This document shows, piece by piece, positions 1 through 6,963 of a DNA stretch of 7,515 nt. Position 1 is the first letter of the stretch; each line of letters starts with the position of its first letter. Position numbers and translations under genes: made by a program. Under the pieces are notes generated by a model. It ran no database searches, had not been told where the DNA came from, and worked only from the letters and a program-made list of their open reading frames with translations. Source of the stretch: Pseudomonadota bacterium. Lineage in GTDB: Bacteria > Pseudomonadota > Alphaproteobacteria > Ferrovibrionales > Ferrovibrionaceae. Location: contig JAJYTL010000159.1 in assembly GCA_021793055.1 (NCBI GenBank), positions 1 to 7,515 of the forward strand. The letters are read 5' to 3'.

Positions 1-14
1 GGTAAGTAACGGGC

Positions 15-1688
15 ATGACAGATCGTCTTTCCATCGCGCTGGCGCAGGTCAACTTCACCGTCGGCGACATTGCGGGGAATCTCAGGCTGATTCGCGCCAA
101 ATGGGACGAGGCGGCGGCGCTCGGCGCCGATCTCGTTCTGTTCAGCGAGCTTGCGGTCTGCGGCTATCCGCCGGAGGACCTGGTGCTGCGGCCGCGCTTT
201 CAGGCCGAGGCCCGCGCCGCGGTCGAGGCGCTGGCGGCGGAAAGCGGCCCGGGCCGTCCCGGCCTCATCGTCGGCGCGCCCTGGGTCGAGAAGGACAAGC
301 TCTATAACGCCGCCTTCCTGATCGACGCAGGCAAGATCGCCGCCATCCGCTTGAAGCACGAGTTGCCGAACTACGGCGTTTTCGACGAGAAGCGGGTGTT
401 CGCCGCCGGCCCGCTGCCGGGGCCGGTGACCTTCCGCGGCGTGCGGCTCGGGCTGATGATCTGCGAGGACATGTGGTTCCCCGACGTCGCCGAATGCCTC
501 GCCGAGACCGGCGCCGAGATGCTGGTGATCCCGAACGGCTCACCGTTCGACGCCGGCAAGAAGGATGTCCGCCTCAACCTCGCGGCCGCGCGCGTCGTCG
601 AGACCGGCCTACCGCTGGTTTACGTCAACCAGGTCGGCGGCCAGGACGAGCTGGTGTTCGACGGCGCCTCCTTCGTGCTCAACGCCGACCGCACGTTCGC
701 GCTCGCCATGCCGGATTTCGTCGAAGGTCTTGCAGTGAGCCACTGGCGGCGCGAGGCCAAGGGCTGGGTCTGCGCGCCGGCGGCGACGGATGCGGCCGCG
801 GCGGCGCCCGTGGGCCGGCTCGAGGCGATCTGGCAGGCGATGACCGTGGGGCTTCGCGACTACGTCGGCAAGAACCGTTTCCCCGGCGTCGTCATTGGGC
901 TTTCGGGCGGCATCGATTCCGCGCTCACGGCGGCCTGCGCCGTGGATGCCCTCGGCGCCGACAAGGTCTGGGCGGTGATGATGCCTTATGCCTATACCTC
1001 AAGCGAAAGCCTGGAAGACGCCGCCGAATGCGCCAAGCTTCTCGGCATCCGCTATGACATCGTGCCGATCGCCCCGGCGGTCGAGGCCTTCCAGGGCATG
1101 CTGCAACCGGCCTTCGACGGCCGCCCGCGCGACATCACGGAGGAGAACCTGCAAAGCCGCGTCCGCGGCATCACCCTGATGGCGCTCTCGAACAAGTTCG
1201 GCCACATGGTACTCACCACCGGCAATAAGTCGGAAATGTCGGTCGGCTACGCGACGCTCTACGGCGATACATGCGGCGGCTACAGCGTGCTCAAGGACGT
1301 CTACAAGACCACGGTCTACGAGCTCTCGCGCTTTCGCAACCAGAGCCGCCTCGACGGGCTGCTCGGGCCTGTGGGCCGGGTCATCCCCGAGCGCATCATC
1401 ACCCGGCCGCCGACCGCCGAGCTGCGCCCCGACCAGACCGACCAGGATTCGCTGCCGCCCTATGACCAGCTCGACCAGATTCTCGAATGCCTGGTCGAAG
1501 GCGAGATGGGCGCCGACGAGATCATCGCCAAGGGCTTCCCGCGCGAGGTGGTGACGCGGGTGCAGCACTTGCTCTACATCGCCGAATACAAGCGCCGCCA
1601 GGCGCCGCCCGGGGTCAAGATCACGCGGCGCAATTTCGGCCGTGACCGGCGCTATCCGATTACCAACGCCTTCCGCGACACGGTATGA
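15..1688 (+). CDS. nadE: Glutamine-dependent NAD+ synthetase
   Basis: This cytosolic enzyme makes NAD+ from deamido-NAD+ (nicotinic acid adenine dinucleotide) and ATP, with glutamine as the nitrogen source; it is the last step of NAD synthesis. Two domains are visible in the 557 residues. Residues about 5-260 form a nitrilase-like glutaminase with a plausible Glu-Lys-Cys triad: E45 (in FSELAVCGYPPEDL), K114 (LKHELPNYG) and C150 (MICEDMWFPD). Residues about 270-557 form the ATP-pyrophosphatase synthetase domain with the loop SGGIDS at 297-302 and the TTGNKSEMSVGYATLYGD segment. The length is normal for two-domain NadE. ATG at 15 fits the family N-terminus (LSIALAQVNFTVGD). Only 14 bases lie upstream, so the ribosome site and promoter cannot be judged. 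The end overlaps gltX by four bases, suggesting co-translation. The family assignment is very secure; the start is likely. Confidence 0.97.
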   Translation: MTDRLSIALAQVNFTVGDIAGNLRLIRAKWDEAAALGADLVLFSELAVCGYPPEDLVLRPRFQAEARAAVEALAAESGPGRPGLIVGAPWVEKDKLYNAAFLIDAGKIAAIRLKHELPNYGVFDEKRVFAAGPLPGPVTFRGVRLGLMICEDMWFPDVAECLAETGAEMLVIPNGSPFDAGKKDVRLNLAAARVVETGLPLVYVNQVGGQDELVFDGASFVLNADRTFALAMPDFVEGLAVSHWRREAKGWVCAPAATDAAAAAPVGRLEAIWQAMTVGLRDYVGKNRFPGVVIGLSGGIDSALTAACAVDALGADKVWAVMMPYAYTSSESLEDAAECAKLLGIRYDIVPIAPAVEAFQGMLQPAFDGRPRDITEENLQSRVRGITLMALSNKFGHMVLTTGNKSEMSVGYATLYGDTCGGYSVLKDVYKTTVYELSRFRNQSRLDGLLGPVGRVIPERIITRPPTAELRPDQTDQDSLPPYDQLDQILECLVEGEMGADEIIAKGFPREVVTRVQHLLYIAEYKRRQAPPGVKITRRNFGRDRRYPITNAFRDTV

Positions 1689-3025
1689 CGCCCGCCGTTC
1701 GCTTCGCCCCCAGTCCGACCGGCCGCATCCATGTCGGGAACGCGCGCATCGCGCTGCTCAATTGGCTGTTCGCCCGCGCGCACGGCGGCAGCTTCTTGCT
1801 CCGTCTCGACGATACCGATCTCGAACGCTCGACCGAGGCTTACGCGCAAGCCATCCTGCGCGATCTCGAATGGCTCGGGCTCGACTGGGATCGCTTGGAG
1901 CGCCAGTCGCTTCGGCTCGATCGCTACGCCGCCGCGGCCGAGCGGCTCAAGGCCTCGGGCCGGCTCTACCCCTGCTACGAGACGGCGGAGGAACTGGCGG
2001 CGAAGCGCGCCGGCTTGCGGGCGCAGGGCTTGCCGCCGGTCTACGACCGCGCGGCGCTGACGCTCGACGCGCCGGCGCGGGCCGCGCTGGAGAACGCCGG
2101 GCGGACGCCGCACTGGCGCTTCCGGCTCGATCCCAGCACCGTGACCTGGACCGATCTGGTCAAGGGCCCGGTGGAAATCCCGACCGGATCGCTGAGCGAT
2201 CCGGTGCTGATCCGCGAAGACGGCTCGCCGCTCTACACCTTCTCCTCGGTGGTCGACGACATCGACTTCGCCATCAGCCACGTGGTACGCGGCGAGGATC
2301 ACGTGAGCAACACGGCGGTGCAGTGGCAGCTGTTTCAGGCGCTCGGCGGGCCGGTCCCGGAATTCGCCCATCTCGGGCTTCTGGTCGGTGCCAAGGGCGA
2401 GCCGCTGTCGAAGCGCTTCGGCGCCCTCTCCATCGAGGCCCTGCGCGCACAGGGGATCGAGGCGATGGCCGTGAACAGTCTTCTGGCCCGGCTCGGCAGC
2501 GCCGATCCGGTGCAGCCCGCCTGGCGGCTCGATGAGCTTTTCGCCGGCTTCGATTTCGGCAAGTTCGGCCGCGCCGCCGCCGCCTTTGACGTCGCCGAGC
2601 TCAAGCATCTGAACGCCCGCATCCTGCACGAAATGCCCTATGATGCGGTGGCGGCCCGGCTCGGCCCGGCGCTCGATGGCGCGGCGGACGAGCGCTTCTG
2701 GCTCGCAGTGCGCGGCAATGTCGCGAGCCTGGACGAGGCGCTTGCCTGGTGGCGGGTGCTGAAGGCGCCGCTCGCGCCCCGGCTCGAGGAGCCGGAATTT
2801 CTGCGCCAGGCGGCGGCGGCGCTGCCCGAAGGCCCGTTCGATGGCGATACCTGGGGCCGCTGGACTGCGGCGCTCAAGGCCGCCACCGGGCGCAAGGGAC
2901 GGGCCTTGTTCCATCCGCTCCGGCTTGCCCTCACGGGCCGCGAAGATGGACCGGAAATGCGGAATCTGTTACCTCTCATCGACCCCGAGCGCGCGCGGGC
3001 GCGGCTAAGGGGCGAAACCGCCTGA
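1685..3025 (+). CDS. gltX: Glutamyl-tRNA synthetase (short alphaproteobacterial type)
   Basis: This class I aminoacyl-tRNA synthetase attaches glutamate to tRNA(Glu). In bacteria lacking GlnRS, as most alphaproteobacteria do, a GluRS also charges tRNA(Gln) for later amidation by GatCAB. The protein has 446 residues, slightly short for bacterial GluRS (about 465-490). The N-terminal FAPSPTGRIHVGN carries the HIGH-type motif as HVGN (16-19). DDTDLERS follows, then VVRGEDHVSNTAVQ, and the KMSKS-type motif is LSKR (241-244). The region past about 300 is the helical anticodon-binding part, ending in the family-typical TGRKGRALFHPLRLALTG. The Cys-rich zinc site of the E. coli enzyme is absent; only one Cys lies in that stretch. 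ATG at 1685 sits within the nadE stop (ATGA) and has no clear Shine-Dalgarno, so it probably depends on translational coupling. Many alphaproteobacteria carry two GluRS genes; which of them this is cannot be told here. Confidence 0.96.
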   Translation: MTPAVRFAPSPTGRIHVGNARIALLNWLFARAHGGSFLLRLDDTDLERSTEAYAQAILRDLEWLGLDWDRLERQSLRLDRYAAAAERLKASGRLYPCYETAEELAAKRAGLRAQGLPPVYDRAALTLDAPARAALENAGRTPHWRFRLDPSTVTWTDLVKGPVEIPTGSLSDPVLIREDGSPLYTFSSVVDDIDFAISHVVRGEDHVSNTAVQWQLFQALGGPVPEFAHLGLLVGAKGEPLSKRFGALSIEALRAQGIEAMAVNSLLARLGSADPVQPAWRLDELFAGFDFGKFGRAAAAFDVAELKHLNARILHEMPYDAVAARLGPALDGAADERFWLAVRGNVASLDEALAWWRVLKAPLAPRLEEPEFLRQAAAALPEGPFDGDTWGRWTAALKAATGRKGRALFHPLRLALTGREDGPEMRNLLPLIDPERARARLRGETA

Positions 3026-3034
3026 TCGTTGGTT

Positions 3035-3040
3035 AAGGAG
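3035..3040 (+). promoter_or_regulatory. Shine-Dalgarno site of cysS
   Basis: AAGGAG lies 10 bases before the GTG at 3051, within the 25-base gltX-cysS gap. It supports the GTG start and independent ribosome loading on cysS, unlike the coupled gltX start. No promoter or terminator is visible in this gap. Confidence 0.75.
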
Positions 3041-3050
3041 TCCTCGACCC

Positions 3051-4433
3051 GTGGCGCTGGTCCTCTATGACACCGCGAGCCGCGAAAAGCGGCTGTTCGA
3101 GCCTCTGGACCCGAAGCATGTCGGCGTCTACGTCTGCGGCCCGACGGTCTACGACTACGCCCATATCGGCAACGCGCGCCCGGTGATCGTCTTCGACGTG
3201 CTGTTTCGCCTGTTGCGGCGCCGCTACGGCACGGTCACCTATGTCCGCAACATCACTGACGTCGACGATAAGATCATCGCCGCCGCCGAAGCCAGGGGCG
3301 AGCCGATCGCGGCCGTGACGGCGCGCACGACCGACGCCTTTCATGCCGACATGAGCGCGCTCGGCGCGCTCGTGCCCTCGGTCGAGCCGCGCGCCACCCG
3401 GCACATCGCCGAGATGATCGCCATGATTGAGGCGCTGATGGCCGACGGCCATGCCTATGCCGCCGACGGCCACGTGTTATTCAACGTGCCGAGCTATGCC
3501 GACTATGGACGGCTTTCGGGCCGCGACCGGCGCGAGCAGGTCGCCGGCGCCCGGGTCGAGGTCGCGCCGTTCAAGCGCGATCCGGCCGATTTCGTCCTGT
3601 GGAAACCGAGCCCCGAACCCTTGCCCGGCTGGGACAGCCCCTGGGGTCGCGGCCGGCCGGGCTGGCATATCGAATGCTCGGCGATGTCGAAGGCGCATCT
3701 CGGCGCAAGCTTCGATATTCACGGCGGCGGCCGCGACCTGGTCTTCCCCCATCACGAGAACGAGCGGGCGCAAAGCGTCTGTGCCAACCACGCGCCGTTC
3801 GCCCGCTATTGGGTTCACAACGGCTTCGTCACCGTGGACGGCGAGAAGATGTCGAAATCGCTCGGCAACGTCTTGATCGTCCGCGATCTCCTCGGCCGTT
3901 TTCCCGGCGAGGCGATCCGCCTCAACATGCTGAAGACCCACTACCGCCAGCCGCTCGACTGGACCGAGGACGGCATGGCCGAGGCCAAAGCGGAGCTCGA
4001 TCGCTTCTATCAGGCGCTGCACCGTGCCGGCGACGCTGGCGGCCCTGGCGATGAAGATGCGGCGCCGGCGCCCGAGGTGCTGGCCGCGCTCGAGGACGAT
4101 CTCAACACGCCGCTCGCCATCGCCCGGCTGCACGAGCTGATGGGCGAGCTGAACAAGGCGGAAACAGCCGCGCGCCGGGGCGAAATTAGGGCTATGCTGG
4201 CCGCCGCCGGGGCGCTTCTCGGCCTGTTGCAGCAGAACCCGGCGGCTTGGCTTCGGGGCGGCGCCGCGGGCGACGAAGTGTCGCGGATCGAGGCGCTGAT
4301 CGCGCATCGCGCCGCGGCGCGGAAGGCGCGCGATTTTGCCGAGGCCGACCGCATCCGGGCCGAGCTTCTCGACAAGGGTATCGTTCTGGAAGACCGGCCC
4401 GACGGCCGGACCGAATGGAGGCACGCTTCGTGA
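3051..4433 (+). CDS. cysS: Cysteinyl-tRNA synthetase
   Basis: This cytosolic class I aminoacyl-tRNA synthetase charges tRNA(Cys) with cysteine. The 460 residues match the usual bacterial length (about 460). The HIGH-type motif is HIGN (38-41) and the KMSKS motif is intact at 266-270 (DGEKMSKSLGN). The zinc ligands that select cysteine are all visible: C29 (VYVCGPTVYDY), C209 (WHIECSAMS), and H234 and E238 (PHHENERAQS). These positions agree almost exactly with my memory of the E. coli enzyme. The rest is the Rossmann core with its insertion, then a helical C-terminal tRNA-binding region (after about 320) with the typical RAARKARDFAEADRIRAELL segment. The GTG start is favoured by a good ribosome site and by the expected N-terminus (LVLYDTASREK). 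The gene ends in a GTGA overlap with cimA. Very secure. Confidence 0.97.
   Translation: MALVLYDTASREKRLFEPLDPKHVGVYVCGPTVYDYAHIGNARPVIVFDVLFRLLRRRYGTVTYVRNITDVDDKIIAAAEARGEPIAAVTARTTDAFHADMSALGALVPSVEPRATRHIAEMIAMIEALMADGHAYAADGHVLFNVPSYADYGRLSGRDRREQVAGARVEVAPFKRDPADFVLWKPSPEPLPGWDSPWGRGRPGWHIECSAMSKAHLGASFDIHGGGRDLVFPHHENERAQSVCANHAPFARYWVHNGFVTVDGEKMSKSLGNVLIVRDLLGRFPGEAIRLNMLKTHYRQPLDWTEDGMAEAKAELDRFYQALHRAGDAGGPGDEDAAPAPEVLAALEDDLNTPLAIARLHELMGELNKAETAARRGEIRAMLAAAGALLGLLQQNPAAWLRGGAAGDEVSRIEALIAHRAAARKARDFAEADRIRAELLDKGIVLEDRPDGRTEWRHAS
4417..4421 (+). promoter_or_regulatory. Shine-Dalgarno site that decides the cimA start
   Basis: GGAGG lies inside the cysS 3' end, 8 bases before the GTG at 4430. 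This favours GTG 4430 over the in-frame ATG at 4415, which overlaps the site itself and has only weak purine-rich sequence upstream. The much longer in-frame extension back to 4247 has no family resemblance and reads through cysS in another frame. Confidence 0.75.
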
Positions 4434-6061
4434 CCCGGGAACGCATCTATCTCTTCGATACGACCCTTCGCGACGGCGCGCAGACCCAAGGGGTCGATTT
4501 CTCCGTCGAGGACAAGCGGGCGATCGCCGCGGCGCTCGATCGTCTCGGCATCGATTATGTCGAGGGCGGCTGGCCGGGCGCCAATCCGACCGATTCCGCC
4601 TTTTTCGAGGCGCCGCCGAAGCTCAAATCGGCGAAACTCGTGTCCTTCGGCATGACGCGGCGCTCAGGCCGCAGCGCCGGTAACGATCCCGGTCTGGTCG
4701 CCGTGCTCGGCGCCGAGGCGGCCTGCGTCTGCCTGGTCGGCAAGACCTGGGACTTTCAGGTCGAGGGCGCGCTCGGCGTGCCGCTGGCGGAAAACGTCGC
4801 CATGATCCGCGATTCGGTCGCGGCGGCGGCGGCCAAGGCCGAGGCGCTGTTCGACGCCGAGCATTTCTTCGACGGCTACAAAGCCAATCCCGATTACGCG
4901 CGCGCCTGCCTCAAGGCGGCGGAAGCGGCGGGGGCACGCTGGATCGTGCTCTGCGATACCAACGGCGGCACCCTGCCGGAAGAGGTCGAGCGCATCGTCG
5001 GCGAGGTGGTGCGCGAGATTTCGGGCTCGAAGATCGCGATCCACGCCCATAATGACACCGAGAACGCGGTCGCCAACAGCCTCGCCGCGGTTCGCGCCGG
5101 CGCCCGCCAGGTGCAGGGCACCTTGAACGGCCTCGGCGAGCGCTGCGGCAACGCCAACCTGATCTCGATCATCCCGACCTTGATGCTGAAGAAGGACTAC
5201 GCCGAGCGCTTCGAGACCGGGGTGAGCGAGGCCGCGCTTCGCCATTTGACCCAGACCTCGCGGCTTCTCGACGAGATCCTGAACCGGGCGCCGAACCGCC
5301 ACGCGCCCTATGTCGGGGCCTCCGCCTTCGCCCACAAGGCGGGGTTGCATGTGGCGGCGGTGGAGAAGAATCCCCGCCACTACGAGCACGTGCCGCCGGA
5401 ATTGGTCGGCAACGCGCGGCGCATCCTGGTCTCCGACCAGGCCGGGCGCTCCAACATCCTGGCTAGGCTGCGCGACGCCGGCATCGAGATTGACGCCGAC
5501 AGCCCGAAAGTCGCGCGCCTCCTCGACGAGGTGAAGGCGCGCGAGTTCCAGGGTTATGCCTATGACGGCGCAGAGGCGAGCTTCGAGCTGATGGCGCGCC
5601 GCGCCTTGGGCCAGATCGCGACCTATTTCGACGTCTTGAGCTTCCGCGTGCTGGTGGAGCGGCGGTACAACGCCAAGGGCCAGCTGGTCACCGTCTCGGA
5701 GGCGACGGTCAAGGTCTCGGTCGACGGCCAGGTGCTGATCTCGGTCGGCGAGGGCAACGGCCCGGTCCACGCGCTGGACGAGGCGCTGCGCAAGGATCTC
5801 GGCAAATACTCGAGCTGGATCGAGGATCTCCGCCTCGTCGATTTCAAGGTCCGTATCCTCTCGGGGGGCACCCAGGCGGTGACCCGCGTACTGATCGAAT
5901 CGGCGGATTCGAAGGGCGGCCGCTGGTACACCGTCGGCGTCTCGCCCAACATCGTCGATGCCTCCTTCCAGGCGCTCTACGACAGCATCATCTACAAGCT
6001 GCACCGCGACGGCGCGCCCGGCGCGGAAGTTCCGGCCGCGGCCAAGGCCGGGCGAGGCTAG
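4430..6061 (+). CDS. cimA: (R)-citramalate synthase
   Basis: This enzyme condenses pyruvate with acetyl-CoA to (R)-citramalate, the first step of the threonine-independent route to 2-oxobutyrate and isoleucine; LeuCD and LeuB would carry out the next steps. From the chosen GTG it has 543 residues, normal for the long direct-citramalate-synthase family. Residues about 5-275 are an HMGL-like TIM barrel: DTTLRDGAQTQGVDFS (metal ligand D15), DTNGGTLPEE, HAHND (H205 and H207, likely metal ligands) and GERCGNAN (N241). Residues about 400-525 form the LeuA-type regulatory dimer domain (SEATVKVSVDGQ, GEGNGPVHALDEALR), where isoleucine feedback inhibition would be expected. The related 2-isopropylmalate and homocitrate synthases are the alternatives, but the layout and the DGAQTQGV sequence fit citramalate synthase best. 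It overlaps cysS by four bases and precedes trmJ by five, so co-transcription is likely. Confidence 0.92.
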   Translation: MTRERIYLFDTTLRDGAQTQGVDFSVEDKRAIAAALDRLGIDYVEGGWPGANPTDSAFFEAPPKLKSAKLVSFGMTRRSGRSAGNDPGLVAVLGAEAACVCLVGKTWDFQVEGALGVPLAENVAMIRDSVAAAAAKAEALFDAEHFFDGYKANPDYARACLKAAEAAGARWIVLCDTNGGTLPEEVERIVGEVVREISGSKIAIHAHNDTENAVANSLAAVRAGARQVQGTLNGLGERCGNANLISIIPTLMLKKDYAERFETGVSEAALRHLTQTSRLLDEILNRAPNRHAPYVGASAFAHKAGLHVAAVEKNPRHYEHVPPELVGNARRILVSDQAGRSNILARLRDAGIEIDADSPKVARLLDEVKAREFQGYAYDGAEASFELMARRALGQIATYFDVLSFRVLVERRYNAKGQLVTVSEATVKVSVDGQVLISVGEGNGPVHALDEALRKDLGKYSSWIEDLRLVDFKVRILSGGTQAVTRVLIESADSKGGRWYTVGVSPNIVDASFQALYDSIIYKLHRDGAPGAEVPAAAKAGRG

Positions 6062-6066
6062 CCGCC

Positions 6067-6879
6067 GTGGCGGGCACCGACCGCCGCCAGGCACCGATGC
6101 TGGGCGGCCCGGCGGTGATTCTGGTCGAGCCGCAGCTCGGCGAGAACATCGGCGCCGTCGCTCGCGCCATGCTGAACTTCGGCCTCACCGATCTCCGTCT
6201 CGTGCGCCCGCGCGCCAATTGGCTGAACGAGCGCACGCGGGCCATGGCCTCGGGCGCCGATCGCGTCCTCGATGGCGCAACCTTGTTTCTGAGCACCGCG
6301 GCCGCGATCGCCGATCTCCAGCATGTCTATGCCACCACGGCGCGGCGCCGCGACCTCCTGAAGCCGGTGGCGACGCCGCGCTTCGCCGCCGCGAGCATGC
6401 GGGCGCAGACGGCGCGGGGCGAGCGCTGCGGCATCCTCTTCGGCCCGGAGCGGGTCGGGCTTCATAACGACGACGTGGTGGTGGCGGAAATCCTGGTCAC
6501 CGTGCCGCTCAATCCGGCCTTCTCCTCGCTCAATCTGGGCCAGGCGGTGGTCATCCTCGGCTACGAGTGGTTTGCTTCGGGCGACGGCCCGCCGCCCTCG
6601 CGGCTCGACGCGAAGCGGGCGCGGCTCGCGACGCGGGAAGAAGTTCTCGGTCTGTTCGAGCATTTGGAGAGCGAGCTCGACGATGCCGGCTATTTCGCCA
6701 ATATCCCCGACAAGCGGCGGAAGCTGGTCTACAACATCCGCAACAGCCTGCAGCGCGGCCCGCTTTTGGATCAGGACGTCCGCACGCTGCACGGGATCAT
6801 CAAGAGCCTGGCGGGGCGGAAGCTGCCCGGGCGCCGGCGCGCCCGGGGCAAGGCCGAGCCCGGTCCCGAATCGTCTTGA
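6067..6879 (+). CDS. trmJ: TrmJ-type tRNA (Cm32/Um32) 2'-O-methyltransferase
   Basis: This SPOUT-class, S-adenosylmethionine-dependent enzyme is predicted to 2'-O-methylate nucleotide 32 in the tRNA anticodon loop. The 270 residues show all three SPOUT motifs: VEPQLGENIGAVARAMLNFG (20-39, with N27 and R33), ILFGPERVGL (123-132), and NPAFSSLNLGQAVVILGYEW (149-168), which forms the knotted cofactor site. The C-terminal helical extension (EEVLGLFEHLESELDDAGYF, then the RRKLVYNIRNSLQR region) resembles TrmJ rather than TrmL or TrmH. The basic tail (RKLPGRRRARGKA) may aid RNA binding. GTG at 6067 has GAGG 9 bases upstream, inside the cimA end; ATG at 6097 (residue 11) is a plausible shorter start nearer the E. 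coli N-terminus. The family is secure; the substrate is inferred from homology. Confidence 0.9.
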   Translation: MAGTDRRQAPMLGGPAVILVEPQLGENIGAVARAMLNFGLTDLRLVRPRANWLNERTRAMASGADRVLDGATLFLSTAAAIADLQHVYATTARRRDLLKPVATPRFAAASMRAQTARGERCGILFGPERVGLHNDDVVVAEILVTVPLNPAFSSLNLGQAVVILGYEWFASGDGPPPSRLDAKRARLATREEVLGLFEHLESELDDAGYFANIPDKRRKLVYNIRNSLQRGPLLDQDVRTLHGIIKSLAGRKLPGRRRARGKAEPGPESS

Positions 6880-6903
6880 CGCAAGCGCCGCGCTCCCTAT
6901 AGT
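6876..6903 (+). promoter_or_regulatory. Predicted sigma70-type promoter of rpsD
   Basis: TTGACG (6876-6881) and TATAGT (6898-6903) are separated by 16 bases, a near-consensus housekeeping promoter. The -35 box contains the trmJ stop codon TGA (6877-6879). Transcription would start near 6909-6911, leaving a leader of about 55 bases before rpsD. It stands out because the surroundings are very GC-rich. It is predicted by motif only. Confidence 0.72.
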
Positions 6904-6913
6904 ACGGCCATCG

Positions 6914-6938
6914 CGGCAGGGCAGTGCTCTGCCGTTTT
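6914..6938 (+). terminator. GC-rich hairpin followed by T4 in the rpsD leader
   Basis: CGGCAG at 6914-6919 pairs with CTGCCG at 6929-6934. The stem extends inward through a G-T wobble and two G-C pairs to about nine pairs around a three-base AGT loop, and TTTT follows (6935-6938). It has the form of a weak intrinsic terminator for the upstream operon. However, it lies just downstream of the predicted rpsD start site, so it would also be in the rpsD transcript. It could instead be a 5'-stabilising hairpin or an attenuator. The fold is clear; the role is uncertain. Confidence 0.5.
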
Positions 6939-6950
6939 CCGTGCATTGTC

Positions 6951-6956
6951 AGGTGG
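6951..6956 (+). promoter_or_regulatory. Shine-Dalgarno site of rpsD
   Basis: AGGTGG, one mismatch from AGGAGG, lies 7 bases before the ATG at 6964. A second purine run, GAAGG, touches the start codon and is too close to act as the main site. Confidence 0.65.
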
Positions 6957-6963
6957 CTGAAGG

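Noticed and set aside
1..14. Possible end of an upstream gene (TAA at 3-5 or 7-9) or a ribosome site for nadE
   Set aside because: Too little sequence is present to assign a frame or a signal.
1642..2535. 297-codon + strand open frame overlapping the end of nadE and the first part of gltX
   Set aside because: It is out of frame with both conserved genes, Arg-rich, and without family similarity.
1652..2914. 420-codon open frame on the - strand opposite gltX
   Set aside because: Low-complexity Arg/Gly/Ala-rich shadow of gltX, with no recognisable motif.
3026..3050. Possible promoter or terminator in the gltX-cysS gap
   Set aside because: Only 25 bases, with a Shine-Dalgarno site but no -35/-10 pair and no stem-loop with a T-run.
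3477..4424. 315-codon open frame on the - strand opposite cysS
   Set aside because: Antisense shadow of cysS produced by third-position GC bias.
4247..4429. Upstream extension of the cimA reading frame as a fused N-terminal domain
   Set aside because: It lies entirely inside cysS in another frame, is Arg/Gly-rich, and a good Shine-Dalgarno marks the later start.
4664..6094. 476-codon open frame on the - strand opposite cimA
   Set aside because: It is antisense to a clearly conserved gene. Its Arg/Gly/Asp/Ala-rich composition is typical of a shadow frame in GC-rich DNA, and no domain is recognisable.
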